Position numbers and translations under genes: made by a program. Of a stretch of 64,000 nucleotides of DNA, positions 54,520 to 64,000 are shown one piece after another (positions within the stretch are counted from its first letter, which is position 1; each line of letters begins with the position of its first letter). Below the pieces are notes generated by a model that had not been told where the DNA came from, did not search any database, and worked only from the letters and a program-made list of their open reading frames with translations. Origin of the DNA: Cunninghamella blakesleeana (lineage: Eukaryota; Mucoromycota; Mucoromycetes; Mucorales; Cunninghamellaceae); assembly GCA_017871115.1 (NCBI GenBank), contig JAFCIZ010000009.1:1-64000 (forward strand), given 5' to 3'.

Positions 54520-54969
54520 TTTTAAAAGTCCACTAAACTAATGTAGAACTGTGTATGGATTATACTCACTAAGTTGGTTCCTAAGTTAGGTAATTTATCC
54601 CAATTTTTCTTCGGTACCCCATAATTCTTGACTCAACTTTCGAAACCACTTCGAAATTGAACTTAGGTAGTCCAACTTTTAATATTTAGGTACGTACCTA
54701 AATATTAAAAGGACACCATTTCATCACCAAAGGAACTATATTTCCATTTTAACGCAAAGTGATTGGTAAGGTACCTTACTTTTATTTCTAAGTACGTACT
54801 TAGAAATAAAAGGGAAACTACATAAGTCAGAATTCGAACCGATTTTAAAAGTTGAGTCAGAAAAAATGGGGTGATGGAGAAAAAATAGGGATGGACCTTA
54901 TAACTATGGACCTAACTTGATGAGTTGGAGTACACACTGTTTAACATTAGTTTAGTGGATTTTTAAAAA
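54520..54969 (+). repeat. R5, second copy
   Basis: Same as 17865-18314, both palindromes intact. Confidence 0.93.
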
Positions 54970-54983
54970 GGTCATGATATATA

Positions 54984-57701
54984 TCAGAGAAATAGGAATT
55001 TCTGTTCAAGGATCATCTTATGTTCTATTTCCTGTACGATATCTCCTGTTTTACATCTTGTCATAGTATCCACAAAGGTTCTGAACATAGATGGGTTATT
55101 GTGTGCTAGGTCTCCCATGTTTTTATATCCATAAGGTATCACATATTTATCATAACCCGTTAAGTATTGCATCATGGATGAAGATGGTGGAATATTGGAA
55201 TGAACGTTGACAATCTGCCCGTATAATAAGGATAGATCTGCTTTGAGTATGGAAGAAAGACATCTCCCTTTACGTATAAACCTTTTATCTCCCTTGGATT
55301 TTTCTTTTCTCTTTTCGAAGATACGTGTTCTTAACCTAGACTTATTATCTATAAGGGAAATAATTAAGTATATATCTTCTTTCTTGTCTATCTTCCTCAT
55401 GAACTTGTCGTGTTTATCCTGCATATAGTGTACAACATCTTTTTCCCTATCTTCTGATAGCTGATCTACATACCTCCACTTCCCATTATTTAGATATCTG
55501 AGACGATGTTGGAGCATGCTTGTCTTAGGTATAGGTAATACTGCAGTATACGCATCTCCTGGTACACGATATCCCATAACATGATATATCCTTCCTTGAT
55601 AAACAAAGAATAATGCCTCAAACATACGTGCTACATCCTTATCAAGTTTATCCTTAACGATGTTCTCAACAAAGGAAATACGATACAAAAAGGGCATATT
55701 ACGCAATGAGTTAACCTTTTCCAATATGGTATAATTAGAGAATTTCTTATAGAAAAACTTTCTGTCAAACTCGGGTATGACTGGCTTTATCGGTGCGTAT
55801 ATCTGAGTTATAGCCTTAGATACTGATATACAGAAGAATGGCAATGATGGATCGTCGGTATAATATATCCTCCCATTGCTCTCTCTTAGGTAATATTTCT
55901 TTCCTATTCGATAATTTCTAGTGATCATCCTGTATATAGTTTCCATTGTGATACTTCGATGGACTCCATGTTTCTTCATGACTTTCTTAGTGGCTCTATC
56001 GATGGTTATGGGTATTTTTATTGTCTTTAACAGAAGTTTAATATAATATTCATAGAATGTGTCCATATAATACATGATAAATGTACTTGGATCCCCATCT
56101 TCGGAGGTATATCCAATATATCTGTCAATGGATTTTCTCTCTAATTTCTTCTCCATAGCGCGGATCCTTTCTTGCTTCTTGTTACATATCTGTAGTTTGT
56201 ATATATCGGTACCTTCTATAGTATCATTCATACCCTTATACATGGCAACGTGAATGTAGATGTCCACAGTCCTTTCTTCTTCGGGTAAATCATCATGAGA
56301 ACCACTACGTATAACTCTACCGATGGCTTGATCCACAGTAGAATCATTCCAATGGACGGTCATCACATGGAACATACGTACGTTGAGTAATGTAATAGAT
56401 TCACCTATGATTTTACTTCCGATAAGGATCTGTACATATTCTCCATATCTATTTGCTGGATGATTAAAACCTTCTAATCTGTCTGATTTATTGGGTACCA
56501 ACATCTGATCTCCCACACAGAATGTATACCTTTTCTTCTTGTTGATAGTATCGAGATGATCTCCTGTATATAGTTCATACCCATGAGCTTCCAATATATT
56601 GGCCAATAGTAGCAATCCTGAACCCAATACTTCCTCTATATATATAAATATAGAACCTCTAGTAGATGATGTCTGAATAAGGTTCATCAACTCCCAATAT
56701 TTGGAACTACATTGTCTCAGATTTGTTCCTGTTAGATATTTAGCATATTGTTGTTGTACACGATAGAAAACATAACGTAGAACACGTCGAGAACCTGTTT
56801 TCATTGACGTGATAATATGTTGATATCTTACTGGTTTCATGATGTTATCGTTGAATAATTTCCTCCCATACATACCATCTTCGCCTGGAAAGCAAAATAG
56901 GGAAATATGCGTTAAGGTCCTATAAATATCTTTAGGTGTCCCTTTAGTTTCTTCTAAGATGTGACATTCCTTTTGATGATCTATCATATAGGATGGATAG
57001 ATGGTCATTGTACCGTATGTCTCTCCATGAAATATTTTCCTAGGTCTATGCCTTATTTTGGCATTATAAGATACCAACCCGTCGAAACATGTCGGGTTGT
57101 CAGTGAGAAGTCTCATTGTGGATTCCAATTGTTCCACATCATTCGTCATTGGAGTTGCCGTTACGAGCAATATTCTAATGTTATTTGGAAGTTTTGTTAC
57201 CCTCTCCAACGATGTATATACCCTGTCTTCTCTAAGTTTTCTTACATTGTGTATCTCATCGAAGACAAAAACATGATTGCTATACCTTTGTGTAACTTGA
57301 TGATCTGACATTTTCCTTATGGTATTATGTAAGGACATATAATGGTTCATAGAGAATATCTTATTGTATTCGGATCTTCTTATGGGCAAATCAGCCATCT
57401 CATAATAGAGATCTATCTGTTTTCTAAAGTTTTCCGTACCAGAATTTCCTTTCGTGATAACCAAACATCTCTTCTTATCATGCATATAATGGTCCACTGC
57501 AATAGATATACAGATGAGGGATTTCCCAGATCCTAACATATGGAATAATAGGATACCCTTATATGGAGTATAGGGCGATAGATATCTCCTCACGAATTCC
57601 TGATGTGGGTATAACCCTTCTTTGTTGTATAAATCTTGGAATTCCACTTTCTCTATAAGTTCCTTTGAAATGTTCTTTGATATAATTGGATAATGATACA
57701 T
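54984..57701 (-). CDS. D6/D11-type SF2 helicase, second copy (905 aa)
   Basis: Identical to 18329-21046, offset exactly 36,655. Motifs HMLGSGKS, FDEIHN, TATPM and QAIGRVIRSG present. Confidence 0.88.
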   Translation of the reverse strand: MYHYPIISKNISKELIEKVEFQDLYNKEGLYPHQEFVRRYLSPYTPYKGILLFHMLGSGKSLICISIAVDHYMHDKKRCLVITKGNSGTENFRKQIDLYYEMADLPIRRSEYNKIFSMNHYMSLHNTIRKMSDHQVTQRYSNHVFVFDEIHNVRKLREDRVYTSLERVTKLPNNIRILLVTATPMTNDVEQLESTMRLLTDNPTCFDGLVSYNAKIRHRPRKIFHGETYGTMTIYPSYMIDHQKECHILEETKGTPKDIYRTLTHISLFCFPGEDGMYGRKLFNDNIMKPVRYQHIITSMKTGSRRVLRYVFYRVQQQYAKYLTGTNLRQCSSKYWELMNLIQTSSTRGSIFIYIEEVLGSGLLLLANILEAHGYELYTGDHLDTINKKKRYTFCVGDQMLVPNKSDRLEGFNHPANRYGEYVQILIGSKIIGESITLLNVRMFHVMTVHWNDSTVDQAIGRVIRSGSHDDLPEEERTVDIYIHVAMYKGMNDTIEGTDIYKLQICNKKQERIRAMEKKLERKSIDRYIGYTSEDGDPSTFIMYYMDTFYEYYIKLLLKTIKIPITIDRATKKVMKKHGVHRSITMETIYRMITRNYRIGKKYYLRESNGRIYYTDDPSLPFFCISVSKAITQIYAPIKPVIPEFDRKFFYKKFSNYTILEKVNSLRNMPFLYRISFVENIVKDKLDKDVARMFEALFFVYQGRIYHVMGYRVPGDAYTAVLPIPKTSMLQHRLRYLNNGKWRYVDQLSEDREKDVVHYMQDKHDKFMRKIDKKEDIYLIISLIDNKSRLRTRIFEKRKEKSKGDKRFIRKGRCLSSILKADLSLLYGQIVNVHSNIPPSSSMMQYLTGYDKYVIPYGYKNMGDLAHNNPSMFRTFVDTMTRCKTGDIVQEIEHKMILEQKFLFL

Positions 57702-59674
57702 TATATAATCTAGGAGGATGTGATGCCATTAAATTACGATGTATCGTATCATTAATCATGGATTATCATCAGATAGAAGGTGCTGAATTGGAGTCACGAA
57801 TAAAGGGTCCAATACTACATCCTGCCAATGTATTAAGACTATTATCCAGATATAGCGACTGGGAAGGTCCTTTAGAATATGAGGAGAGAAGGAGTAGAAT
57901 CATGGGTATTATCGGATCTGTTTATAGATGTATAGATGATGGTCCCATTATTTTAAAGACAAAGATAGATACTCAGAAGCATAAGGATGATTGGTATAGC
58001 ATTGTGTTATCCAAGGAGGAGGTACAGGATCCGGAGACTATAACCCAAGTGAGTAAATACTTTAGTACAACCAAGAAGAAAAGATGGAGTCGCTATGAAA
58101 ATAACGGGGTACTAAGGCTCGATGTTACTTACTTCAATGGATCATATCAGGTAGAGATAGAGTCTCTAATTGGTGACACTGAGGGGATAGAAGATTATAC
58201 AAAAGAAGTTATATCCATTCTTCAAGATTCTCCTGAATATATCTCAAGGAAAAGATATGAACTTGTTAAAGACCATATCATGAAGGACACAATTGTAAAA
58301 CATCGGTATCAAAAGCCCATTACATTAACATATCCGAGGTTTAAAGAACTAATGGAAGGGGAATGGTGTATGACGTTAAAGATGGATGGAATTAGAACCT
58401 TCTTGGTTGTATTCAACGGTATGATATACAGTATCGACACTAATGCTCATGTAAAGTTACTCAAATCCAGAATACCTTATTATACGTCACCAAATTATTA
58501 TATCGTTGATTCCGAATACGTAGATGGAACATATCATGCATTTGACATCTTTCACTCACCTAACAGCAAAGATGATGCAATATTGGATGAACGTTTTAAG
58601 GAGGTGGAATATGTTGTGAACGATATATTAAAACCATCCGGTATATCGGTTGTTGTCAAGGAGTATATTCCTTTGTCATCACCAGAAACACGGATTCAGC
58701 ATATTCGCCAATTTTGGTCCAATCAGCCAACATCAGATGGTATTATATTTATAGATCCTAATGGAACATATATGGATGCTAGGATATGGAAATGGAAACC
58801 AGAGATAACTGTGGATATATTAGATAACGATGGAATGACTGTACAGGAGATGGTTGTCACAGGAGAAGATGGGAGCATGAAATTCCTACGTTATAGATAT
58901 GATAAATGGAGACCAAACTCTGAAGAAACTATTAAAGCCAACATAAGGGAAGGGTATCCTTTAAGACATTTGTGGGATGGTCAAACATGTTTCCTTATGA
59001 GGAAGTACCACAATAAGGTTAAGAAGGGATTACTCCATAAGTATATAGGGAAGTCTTCCATATTGTTGGATATAGGTAGCGGACAAGGTGGAGATCTGAA
59101 TAAATGGTCTAGTGGTGTATCCCATGTATATTGTATAGAACCGAATAAAGAATCCAGAAAGGAGTTCAAGAGGAGAATCAACGAAGGGGAATTTCCATTT
59201 GTATGTCATCTGATTAAATATTCGACCAGAGATGCAGACAGGATATGTGATAAGATTAAAAGAGGGAGTGTACATGTTATATCCTTATTCTTTTGTTTGA
59301 ATATGTTCACCAAGGAAGAGGATTGGAAAGGTCTCAAGAAGATCATTCATCATGCTGCCAATCCTCGTCGTTGTGTTATCATTGGTACATTCATGGATAT
59401 GTCCCTTATAGATGGAGAAGTTAATATACCTAACATATGTCGTATTCATTGGACATCTCCGACTGAGTATATATTTTCTCTATATGGAACCAGATTAGGA
59501 GAGGAACAGAAGGAAATTGGTGTTACATTAGATAAGATAAATAGTTGGTTACCTCATGGATTTTGCATCAACAAAGAAAAATCTAAGATATTAGACGGTG
59601 GTGATAATAAGATGACAGATGTGGAGAAGAATATATCCTCTATGTTCAGATGTTTTGTGGCATCCAACTTTTAA
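57686..59674 (+). CDS. mRNA capping enzyme, second copy (662 aa)
   Basis: Identical to 21031-23019, with triphosphatase, KxDG guanylyltransferase and SAM-binding methyltransferase regions. Same start ambiguity: the alternative Met lies at 57758. Confidence 0.95.
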   Translation: MDNDTLYNLGGCDAIKLRCIVSLIMDYHQIEGAELESRIKGPILHPANVLRLLSRYSDWEGPLEYEERRSRIMGIIGSVYRCIDDGPIILKTKIDTQKHKDDWYSIVLSKEEVQDPETITQVSKYFSTTKKKRWSRYENNGVLRLDVTYFNGSYQVEIESLIGDTEGIEDYTKEVISILQDSPEYISRKRYELVKDHIMKDTIVKHRYQKPITLTYPRFKELMEGEWCMTLKMDGIRTFLVVFNGMIYSIDTNAHVKLLKSRIPYYTSPNYYIVDSEYVDGTYHAFDIFHSPNSKDDAILDERFKEVEYVVNDILKPSGISVVVKEYIPLSSPETRIQHIRQFWSNQPTSDGIIFIDPNGTYMDARIWKWKPEITVDILDNDGMTVQEMVVTGEDGSMKFLRYRYDKWRPNSEETIKANIREGYPLRHLWDGQTCFLMRKYHNKVKKGLLHKYIGKSSILLDIGSGQGGDLNKWSSGVSHVYCIEPNKESRKEFKRRINEGEFPFVCHLIKYSTRDADRICDKIKRGSVHVISLFFCLNMFTKEEDWKGLKKIIHHAANPRRCVIIGTFMDMSLIDGEVNIPNICRIHWTSPTEYIFSLYGTRLGEEQKEIGVTLDKINSWLPHGFCINKEKSKILDGGDNKMTDVEKNISSMFRCFVASNF

Positions 59675-59848
59675 AAAATTAGCTTTTACCCCCTATATTT
59701 TTGTCTTCTATTGGATATTGTCTAACGAGTGGAAGCATAAAAACAACATAGAGACATAAATACAATACATATATAAAAGGAATGAAATGGGGACCTAGGG
59801 GGCATAAGGCATAACTTTTTTTATTTCGTAATTAGAGTTAAATAAGTT
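59675..59848. other. Non-coding gap with CCCCCTA / TAGGGGG pair, second copy
   Basis: Same as 23020-23193. The G/C clusters are at 59688-59695 and 59789-59802. Confidence 0.45.
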
Positions 59849-61774
59849 TTAAAAATCCCTATTCAATAATCTTACTCCTTCTACAATACCATCACGTATG
59901 TTATATCCTAAGGCATTTAGTTCGTCTCTGAATACCTTGTTCTCCACAGGTCTTCTTGATGTATTATCAGACACCCAATTTCTATATTCTTGATATACAT
60001 GAGTTAGTGTTGTCTCTCCGACGCTATCATAGACGACCCTATCCTTGATAAATCCTAACACAGTGTTGTTCCATTCTATATATTCATCTGTTGCACGTCT
60101 TATTGCCTCAGGAATATAAAATTCTTTCATATCCTTAATACGTTGGTATTCCTCCATTAACATTTCCAAAAATACATCTGCATATTCCACTATTTTATGC
60201 ATTAACCGTTTGTCCATTAGATGATCATCCGGACCAGGATGTTTGGGTAATTTCTGATGGAATGTACTAACAAAAGGAATAACAACAAGTCTATTCTTAA
60301 AAGCCTTATCTATGCTTGGAATTTCCAAGATGGAATTGGATACAATAATTAGTTTAAACTTAGGCGTAAATGCCTTTGGAGTACTATGAAAAAGCTGGCG
60401 TGCAGTAATTACATCACCACCAGTTAATTCTTTTACAATACCAATACGTATCATCTCATTGGGATTTGGTTCTTGAAGGAAAACAGCTAACTTACCATCA
60501 AGAGCTAATAACTGTGGTGATGCATTCTCTGCTGAATTTCTTTTTCCTGTAATTAAAGAAGTTGCTGCAACTGTTACATAATCACCTAACGCCTTAGATA
60601 ATAACCTTTCTATCATAGACTTCCCATTGTTTCCCTTACCCCACCATATATATATGTGTTTATCTTTATTTCCACCTTCTAATAGGCTTGCACAAGACTG
60701 GATAAAAAAATGTAATACCTCTGCATCTGGAAACAATGTAGATAATATCTTTATTAGGATAAATCTACGACCCTTATCTAATGATGATACATCGTTGTGA
60801 GTCGTCATTGATATATAGTCCTGAGGGAATCCTTTTCTAATTATGTTTTTCTCTACATCATATACCTTTCCATTTGCCATACCTATAAGTTTGGAATTTG
60901 CATTGAGCCTAGAAAGGAATCTATTATCGGCTAATCGATGAATAAGATCCTTCAACACTCTTTCTCTGGCACAATAGGAACCAAGATATCTGGCCACATC
61001 TTCAAGATCTGATGATTTCAGGAAATCCACAAATATCTCACTGATCTCCATCCAAAGATCGTTCGTTGCTGCACTCTCCCATATACCATTGTTGAATCTC
61101 CAAATATCTCTACCATTGTTTGTTGATACATAACGATGTACATATGTATCATATAACATAGTGCATATAATACCCTCTGAATGAGATCGATTCCTATGAT
61201 CGTGATGTAACCCAAGTTCCTGCACTCTATATCCTGTTAATGCAGCCATGAAAATCTTATGAGTATCAGGAGACAGCCTTGATAATTCTCCCTCCATTTC
61301 CAATCGTGAACACGGTATGGGATCTATACCTTCGCATATAACCTCCCCCATTAACAAGGATGATTGATAGTTTATCATACCAAGTATCTTCCCACGTGGA
61401 TATGAAATTGTGGAATTATACGCAATGTTTATCATTGGATTGGCAGATGAGATAGCAGAACGGATATAATCTTTCCCCATGTTAATATAATCTATTATTT
61501 CTCCAATGGTAACATCCTCTAATTCTAGATCATATGGAATATACGATAGGTAATCTCCTAGAAATTCCCTTACAGTCCTAATATATGAAGGATAAACATC
61601 TATTAGAATAAGATCTTTACCTTTCCAATGATTTCCACTTCCTCCATCTATAAATGGGAAAAATATAACTCTATCTCCAGTATAATTTTCCTCATAAACA
61701 AGATGATAACCTCGCTGCCCTTCAGGTATGTCTTTTATGTCGTTATAGACAAACATTCTTCTTGATGTATCCAC
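59849..61774 (-). CDS. D5-type SF3 helicase, second copy (641 aa)
   Basis: Identical to 23194-25119. The absence of an N-terminal primase domain is seen again, and the upstream 219-aa gene leaves no room for one. Confidence 0.93.
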   Translation of the reverse strand: MDTSRRMFVYNDIKDIPEGQRGYHLVYEENYTGDRVIFFPFIDGGSGNHWKGKDLILIDVYPSYIRTVREFLGDYLSYIPYDLELEDVTIGEIIDYINMGKDYIRSAISSANPMINIAYNSTISYPRGKILGMINYQSSLLMGEVICEGIDPIPCSRLEMEGELSRLSPDTHKIFMAALTGYRVQELGLHHDHRNRSHSEGIICTMLYDTYVHRYVSTNNGRDIWRFNNGIWESAATNDLWMEISEIFVDFLKSSDLEDVARYLGSYCARERVLKDLIHRLADNRFLSRLNANSKLIGMANGKVYDVEKNIIRKGFPQDYISMTTHNDVSSLDKGRRFILIKILSTLFPDAEVLHFFIQSCASLLEGGNKDKHIYIWWGKGNNGKSMIERLLSKALGDYVTVAATSLITGKRNSAENASPQLLALDGKLAVFLQEPNPNEMIRIGIVKELTGGDVITARQLFHSTPKAFTPKFKLIIVSNSILEIPSIDKAFKNRLVVIPFVSTFHQKLPKHPGPDDHLMDKRLMHKIVEYADVFLEMLMEEYQRIKDMKEFYIPEAIRRATDEYIEWNNTVLGFIKDRVVYDSVGETTLTHVYQEYRNWVSDNTSRRPVENKVFRDELNALGYNIRDGIVEGVRLLNRDF

Positions 61775-61817
61775 GATTAGATAAAAGTTTTTAAAAATAT
61801 ACTTCAGTAGGTAACCA

Positions 61818-62477
61818 TTAGTCCTTATCTCTCAAGGGGAAGATAACCTTTTGTTCTGCATATACCTGAGACACGGATACGGTAATACGATACTCTTCTC
61901 CATCTTCAGGTATGACGTAACCAAAAATAAGTGCTGGTCTAACAATAGATCTACCAATGTTTCTGATATCCAATTGTTCTTCCTCATTGTATGCAGATGT
62001 ATAAACACGACCATCTTTGTTCTCGATGAGACGTGCACAGAGTACATGGCCTACAATTTCCTTGTCATCGTTGGTGAGATCATATAGTCCCCTTATTTGG
62101 ACATTACATTTTCCGTTGTTGTTCTTTTCTATCTTCTTCTTGACAGCTTGTTTCATCCTTTCTAAGGTATCATAGAATTCTTGATGATATTCGTTGTCTG
62201 TATCCATATACAACTTGATAATATCACGACCCAATGATGTTTTGTTTCCTGTTTTCTGTACGATGTATACATCCTCTTCTACTCCATTGGTTCTGAAAAA
62301 TGCAGCCTTATCTCTAACACATGTCAAGGTAAGAGGTAACTTTACACCTTTGTATTTATAACGTATAGAAACTCGAGTGACATTCTTGTTTTCTACTTTG
62401 TCTCCAATATCTATTCTCTTCTCAGAAAAATCGGGTGGAGTAACCCATGATATATCCTTGATATCAGGTAATGACAT
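61818..62477 (-). CDS. 219-aa protein, possible ssDNA-binding, second copy
   Basis: Identical to 25163-25822. Confidence 0.8.
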   Translation of the reverse strand: MSLPDIKDISWVTPPDFSEKRIDIGDKVENKNVTRVSIRYKYKGVKLPLTLTCVRDKAAFFRTNGVEEDVYIVQKTGNKTSLGRDIIKLYMDTDNEYHQEFYDTLERMKQAVKKKIEKNNNGKCNVQIRGLYDLTNDDKEIVGHVLCARLIENKDGRVYTSAYNEEEQLDIRNIGRSIVRPALIFGYVIPEDGEEYRITVSVSQVYAEQKVIFPLRDKD

Positions 62478-62581
62478 ATTAGTTACTTATGGTTCCACCT
62501 ACCCAATATATACTGTAATTATATCTCAGTTTGATTACTATACATAAGTATATCATAGTCCTCCTCATTGGCAAACATAAG

Positions 62582-64000
62582 ATGGATCTGTTCTACAAGA
62601 AACATGGGTATATGTCTAATATAGATACAATATTCCATGAGCGTATATCACCACCATATTCTACATCTATTGTACCACCGGAGATAACCTCTCAGGAAGC
62701 TATCTCCCAGAAGACATCCTACTTGGCAACGGTACTCCCCGATGGATACCATATCCCTTGGATGACTGAAGAGGGTTTGTTTATCATAGGTGGTGTAGAG
62801 AAAGTACCTCTTATACAGGAACTAAGAGCAAGAGAGTCGATGTGGTGTTCCATGGATGGTGAAGATGTTGCCATAGTTCAGACAAGATTTCCTTTAGCAC
62901 CATTTCCAATAAGAATGCATATATCCAATGCATCTGATATATACATCGATGTCTCTGCATTTTCCACACAGATAGAAGAACGACTTGGAGGAAAAAAGGA
63001 GCCTACCATGTTCCACGGTGATACATCAGGGAATATACAAAAGAAGAAATATCTTGTTGTGTCCTTCGAACGCATCATATCGTTATATAATGGAAATCTA
63101 CAGAAGATTATCTTAGATCAGAAGGTTGATTCTACCGTTGCTATATTCATGATGTCTTCACTCAAACCATATGAAGGCAACGTTGTTCCTATTACCAAAG
63201 ATATATTGGATGATTATATATTCAAAGGTAAACCCAATGATAAGTCTGTTATATATACTGTATGCCAGATGGTGGAAATGGGAGTGAAGTTGTACATGGG
63301 TAGGATACCACCTACAGATAGAGACCATATTGGCAATAAGATGTATAGATCATCAGGTGCATTTATTGGATCTCTGTTGGATAGTTTGGTTAAATATAAT
63401 AAGCCTTCAGCGATGGAAAAAGCAATAGATGATAGCATCATATCCATCTTAAGGACAGGTGTAATGTCTGTAAATGGTCGTATGTATCCAAAAATGGTCA
63501 TTCAGGCTGGTAGACGATCCACATTCGATACCATATCTAGCATTAGGAAGATTGTTATTCCATGCGACGAAAATTCTGCATCCAGAAAGATGAGACAGCT
63601 TCATCCATCTCAATCAGGGTATATATGCCTATCTGAAACACCAGAAGGTAAGTCAACAGGTCTGGTAAAACATCTTGCTATTACAGCAGTTATCAGTCCT
63701 TATGTTGATAGAAGAGATATATATAGATACATAAAGAAATATCTCAATGAAGATGGTAAAATACCTGTATTTATAGACGGTATGTGTATCGGCTATTTAT
63801 CCCATTATAGATGGTGTTATCGTAAGTATATCAAAGCTAAACATCCGTATGCATCTGTGAACATGGATGAAATAAACAACAAACTATATATACGTACATG
63901 GAGTGGAAGATTAATGTGTCCGATGTGGACTGGAGTAAGTAGACCGTACGATACATGGGATGACATGATAAGGCGTGGTGTAGTAGAATATAGGGATGCA
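62582..64000 (+). CDS. RPB2: RPB2, second copy, cut by the window end
   Basis: Same start (MDLFYKKH) and sequence as 25927 onward, with about 473 codons before the window ends. It includes the fork-region SETPEGKSTGLVKHL but not the active-centre motifs, which would lie beyond the edge. Confidence 0.95.
   Translation, partial: MDLFYKKHGYMSNIDTIFHERISPPYSTSIVPPEITSQEAISQKTSYLATVLPDGYHIPWMTEEGLFIIGGVEKVPLIQELRARESMWCSMDGEDVAIVQTRFPLAPFPIRMHISNASDIYIDVSAFSTQIEERLGGKKEPTMFHGDTSGNIQKKKYLVVSFERIISLYNGNLQKIILDQKVDSTVAIFMMSSLKPYEGNVVPITKDILDDYIFKGKPNDKSVIYTVCQMVEMGVKLYMGRIPPTDRDHIGNKMYRSSGAFIGSLLDSLVKYNKPSAMEKAIDDSIISILRTGVMSVNGRMYPKMVIQAGRRSTFDTISSIRKIVIPCDENSASRKMRQLHPSQSGYICLSETPEGKSTGLVKHLAITAVISPYVDRRDIYRYIKKYLNEDGKIPVFIDGMCIGYLSHYRWCYRKYIKAKHPYASVNMDEINNKLYIRTWSGRLMCPMWTGVSRPYDTWDDMIRRGVVEYRDA

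Larger units (their letters stand above)
36634..64000. repeat. Second copy of the repeating unit (runs to window edge)
   Basis: Same sequence as 1-27345, but with every frame intact where the first copy is broken. This copy should be used as the reference for the genes between RPB5 and gene B. The copy is cut by the window end inside RPB2. The part of the unit seen only once is 27346-36633 (end of RPB2, R6, B', A', R7, primase, RPB1 N-terminal part and most of the VETF-L-like gene). Confidence 0.95.

Noticed and set aside
1..64000. tRNA or rRNA genes
   Set aside because: None of the gaps between genes shows a cloverleaf-like pattern with a TTC loop or an rRNA-like block. Gaps are mostly R elements.

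Overview
The window looks like most of two turns of a compact, AT-rich double-stranded DNA virus or virus-like element whose information-processing genes resemble those of the Nucleocytoviricota (poxviruses, asfarviruses and relatives). Positions 1-27345 recur at 36634-64000. The offset settles at exactly 36,655 bp from about 14.7 kb onward. It is shorter before that, because the first copy carries about twenty net single-base losses that break reading frames intact in the second copy. The simplest reading is a contig that runs past its own start (circular, concatemeric or terminally redundant DNA) with poorly polished sequence at its left end. The true unit would be about 36.66 kb, all of it visible here.

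One unit encodes an almost self-sufficient cytoplasmic-style gene expression and replication set. Replication: family B DNA polymerase, D5-type SF3 helicase, a separate archaeo-eukaryotic primase, a uracil-DNA-glycosylase-like protein and a possible single-stranded-DNA-binding protein. Transcription: RPB1 split into two distant genes, RPB2, RPB5, a TFIIS zinc-ribbon protein, a three-domain capping enzyme, a D6/D11-type SF2 helicase and a probable large subunit of the early transcription factor (A7/VETF-L-like). I recognise no major capsid protein, packaging ATPase or capsid protease anywhere in the unit.

The unit is divided into seven modules by seven copies of a roughly 450-bp element (R1-R7). 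Each R element has inverted ends (TTTTAAAAGTCCAYTAAACTAATG-like) and two long perfect palindromes centred on GTACGTAC. R1-R2 encloses a 1016-residue secreted lectin-type surface or effector protein. R2-R3 encloses a divergent gene pair, A (429 aa) and B (secreted, about 751 aa). R3-R4: PolB, a 186-aa protein and a one-span membrane protein with a PPxY motif. R4-R5: TFIIS-like, UDG-like, zinc-finger, acidic proteins and the C-terminal half of RPB1. R5-R6: D6/D11 helicase, capping enzyme, D5 helicase, possible SSB and RPB2. R6-R7: an inverted diverged duplicate of the A/B pair (A', B'). R7-R1: primase, N-terminal RPB1, VETF-L-like protein, RPB5 and a small secreted protein.

Genes are tightly packed. 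Many head-to-head pairs are separated by a few bases or overlap at their start codons. Most gene ends coincide with or closely precede a TTTTAAAA palindrome, which in several genes itself supplies the last Phe codon and the stop. Signal peptides followed by Lys-Arg sites of the Kex2 type hint at a fungal or similar host; that is inference. The overall picture is either a very small unusual nucleocytoplasmic virus lacking a recognisable icosahedral capsid, or a larger relative of the capsidless cytoplasmic linear plasmids of yeasts that carries secreted surface or effector proteins.
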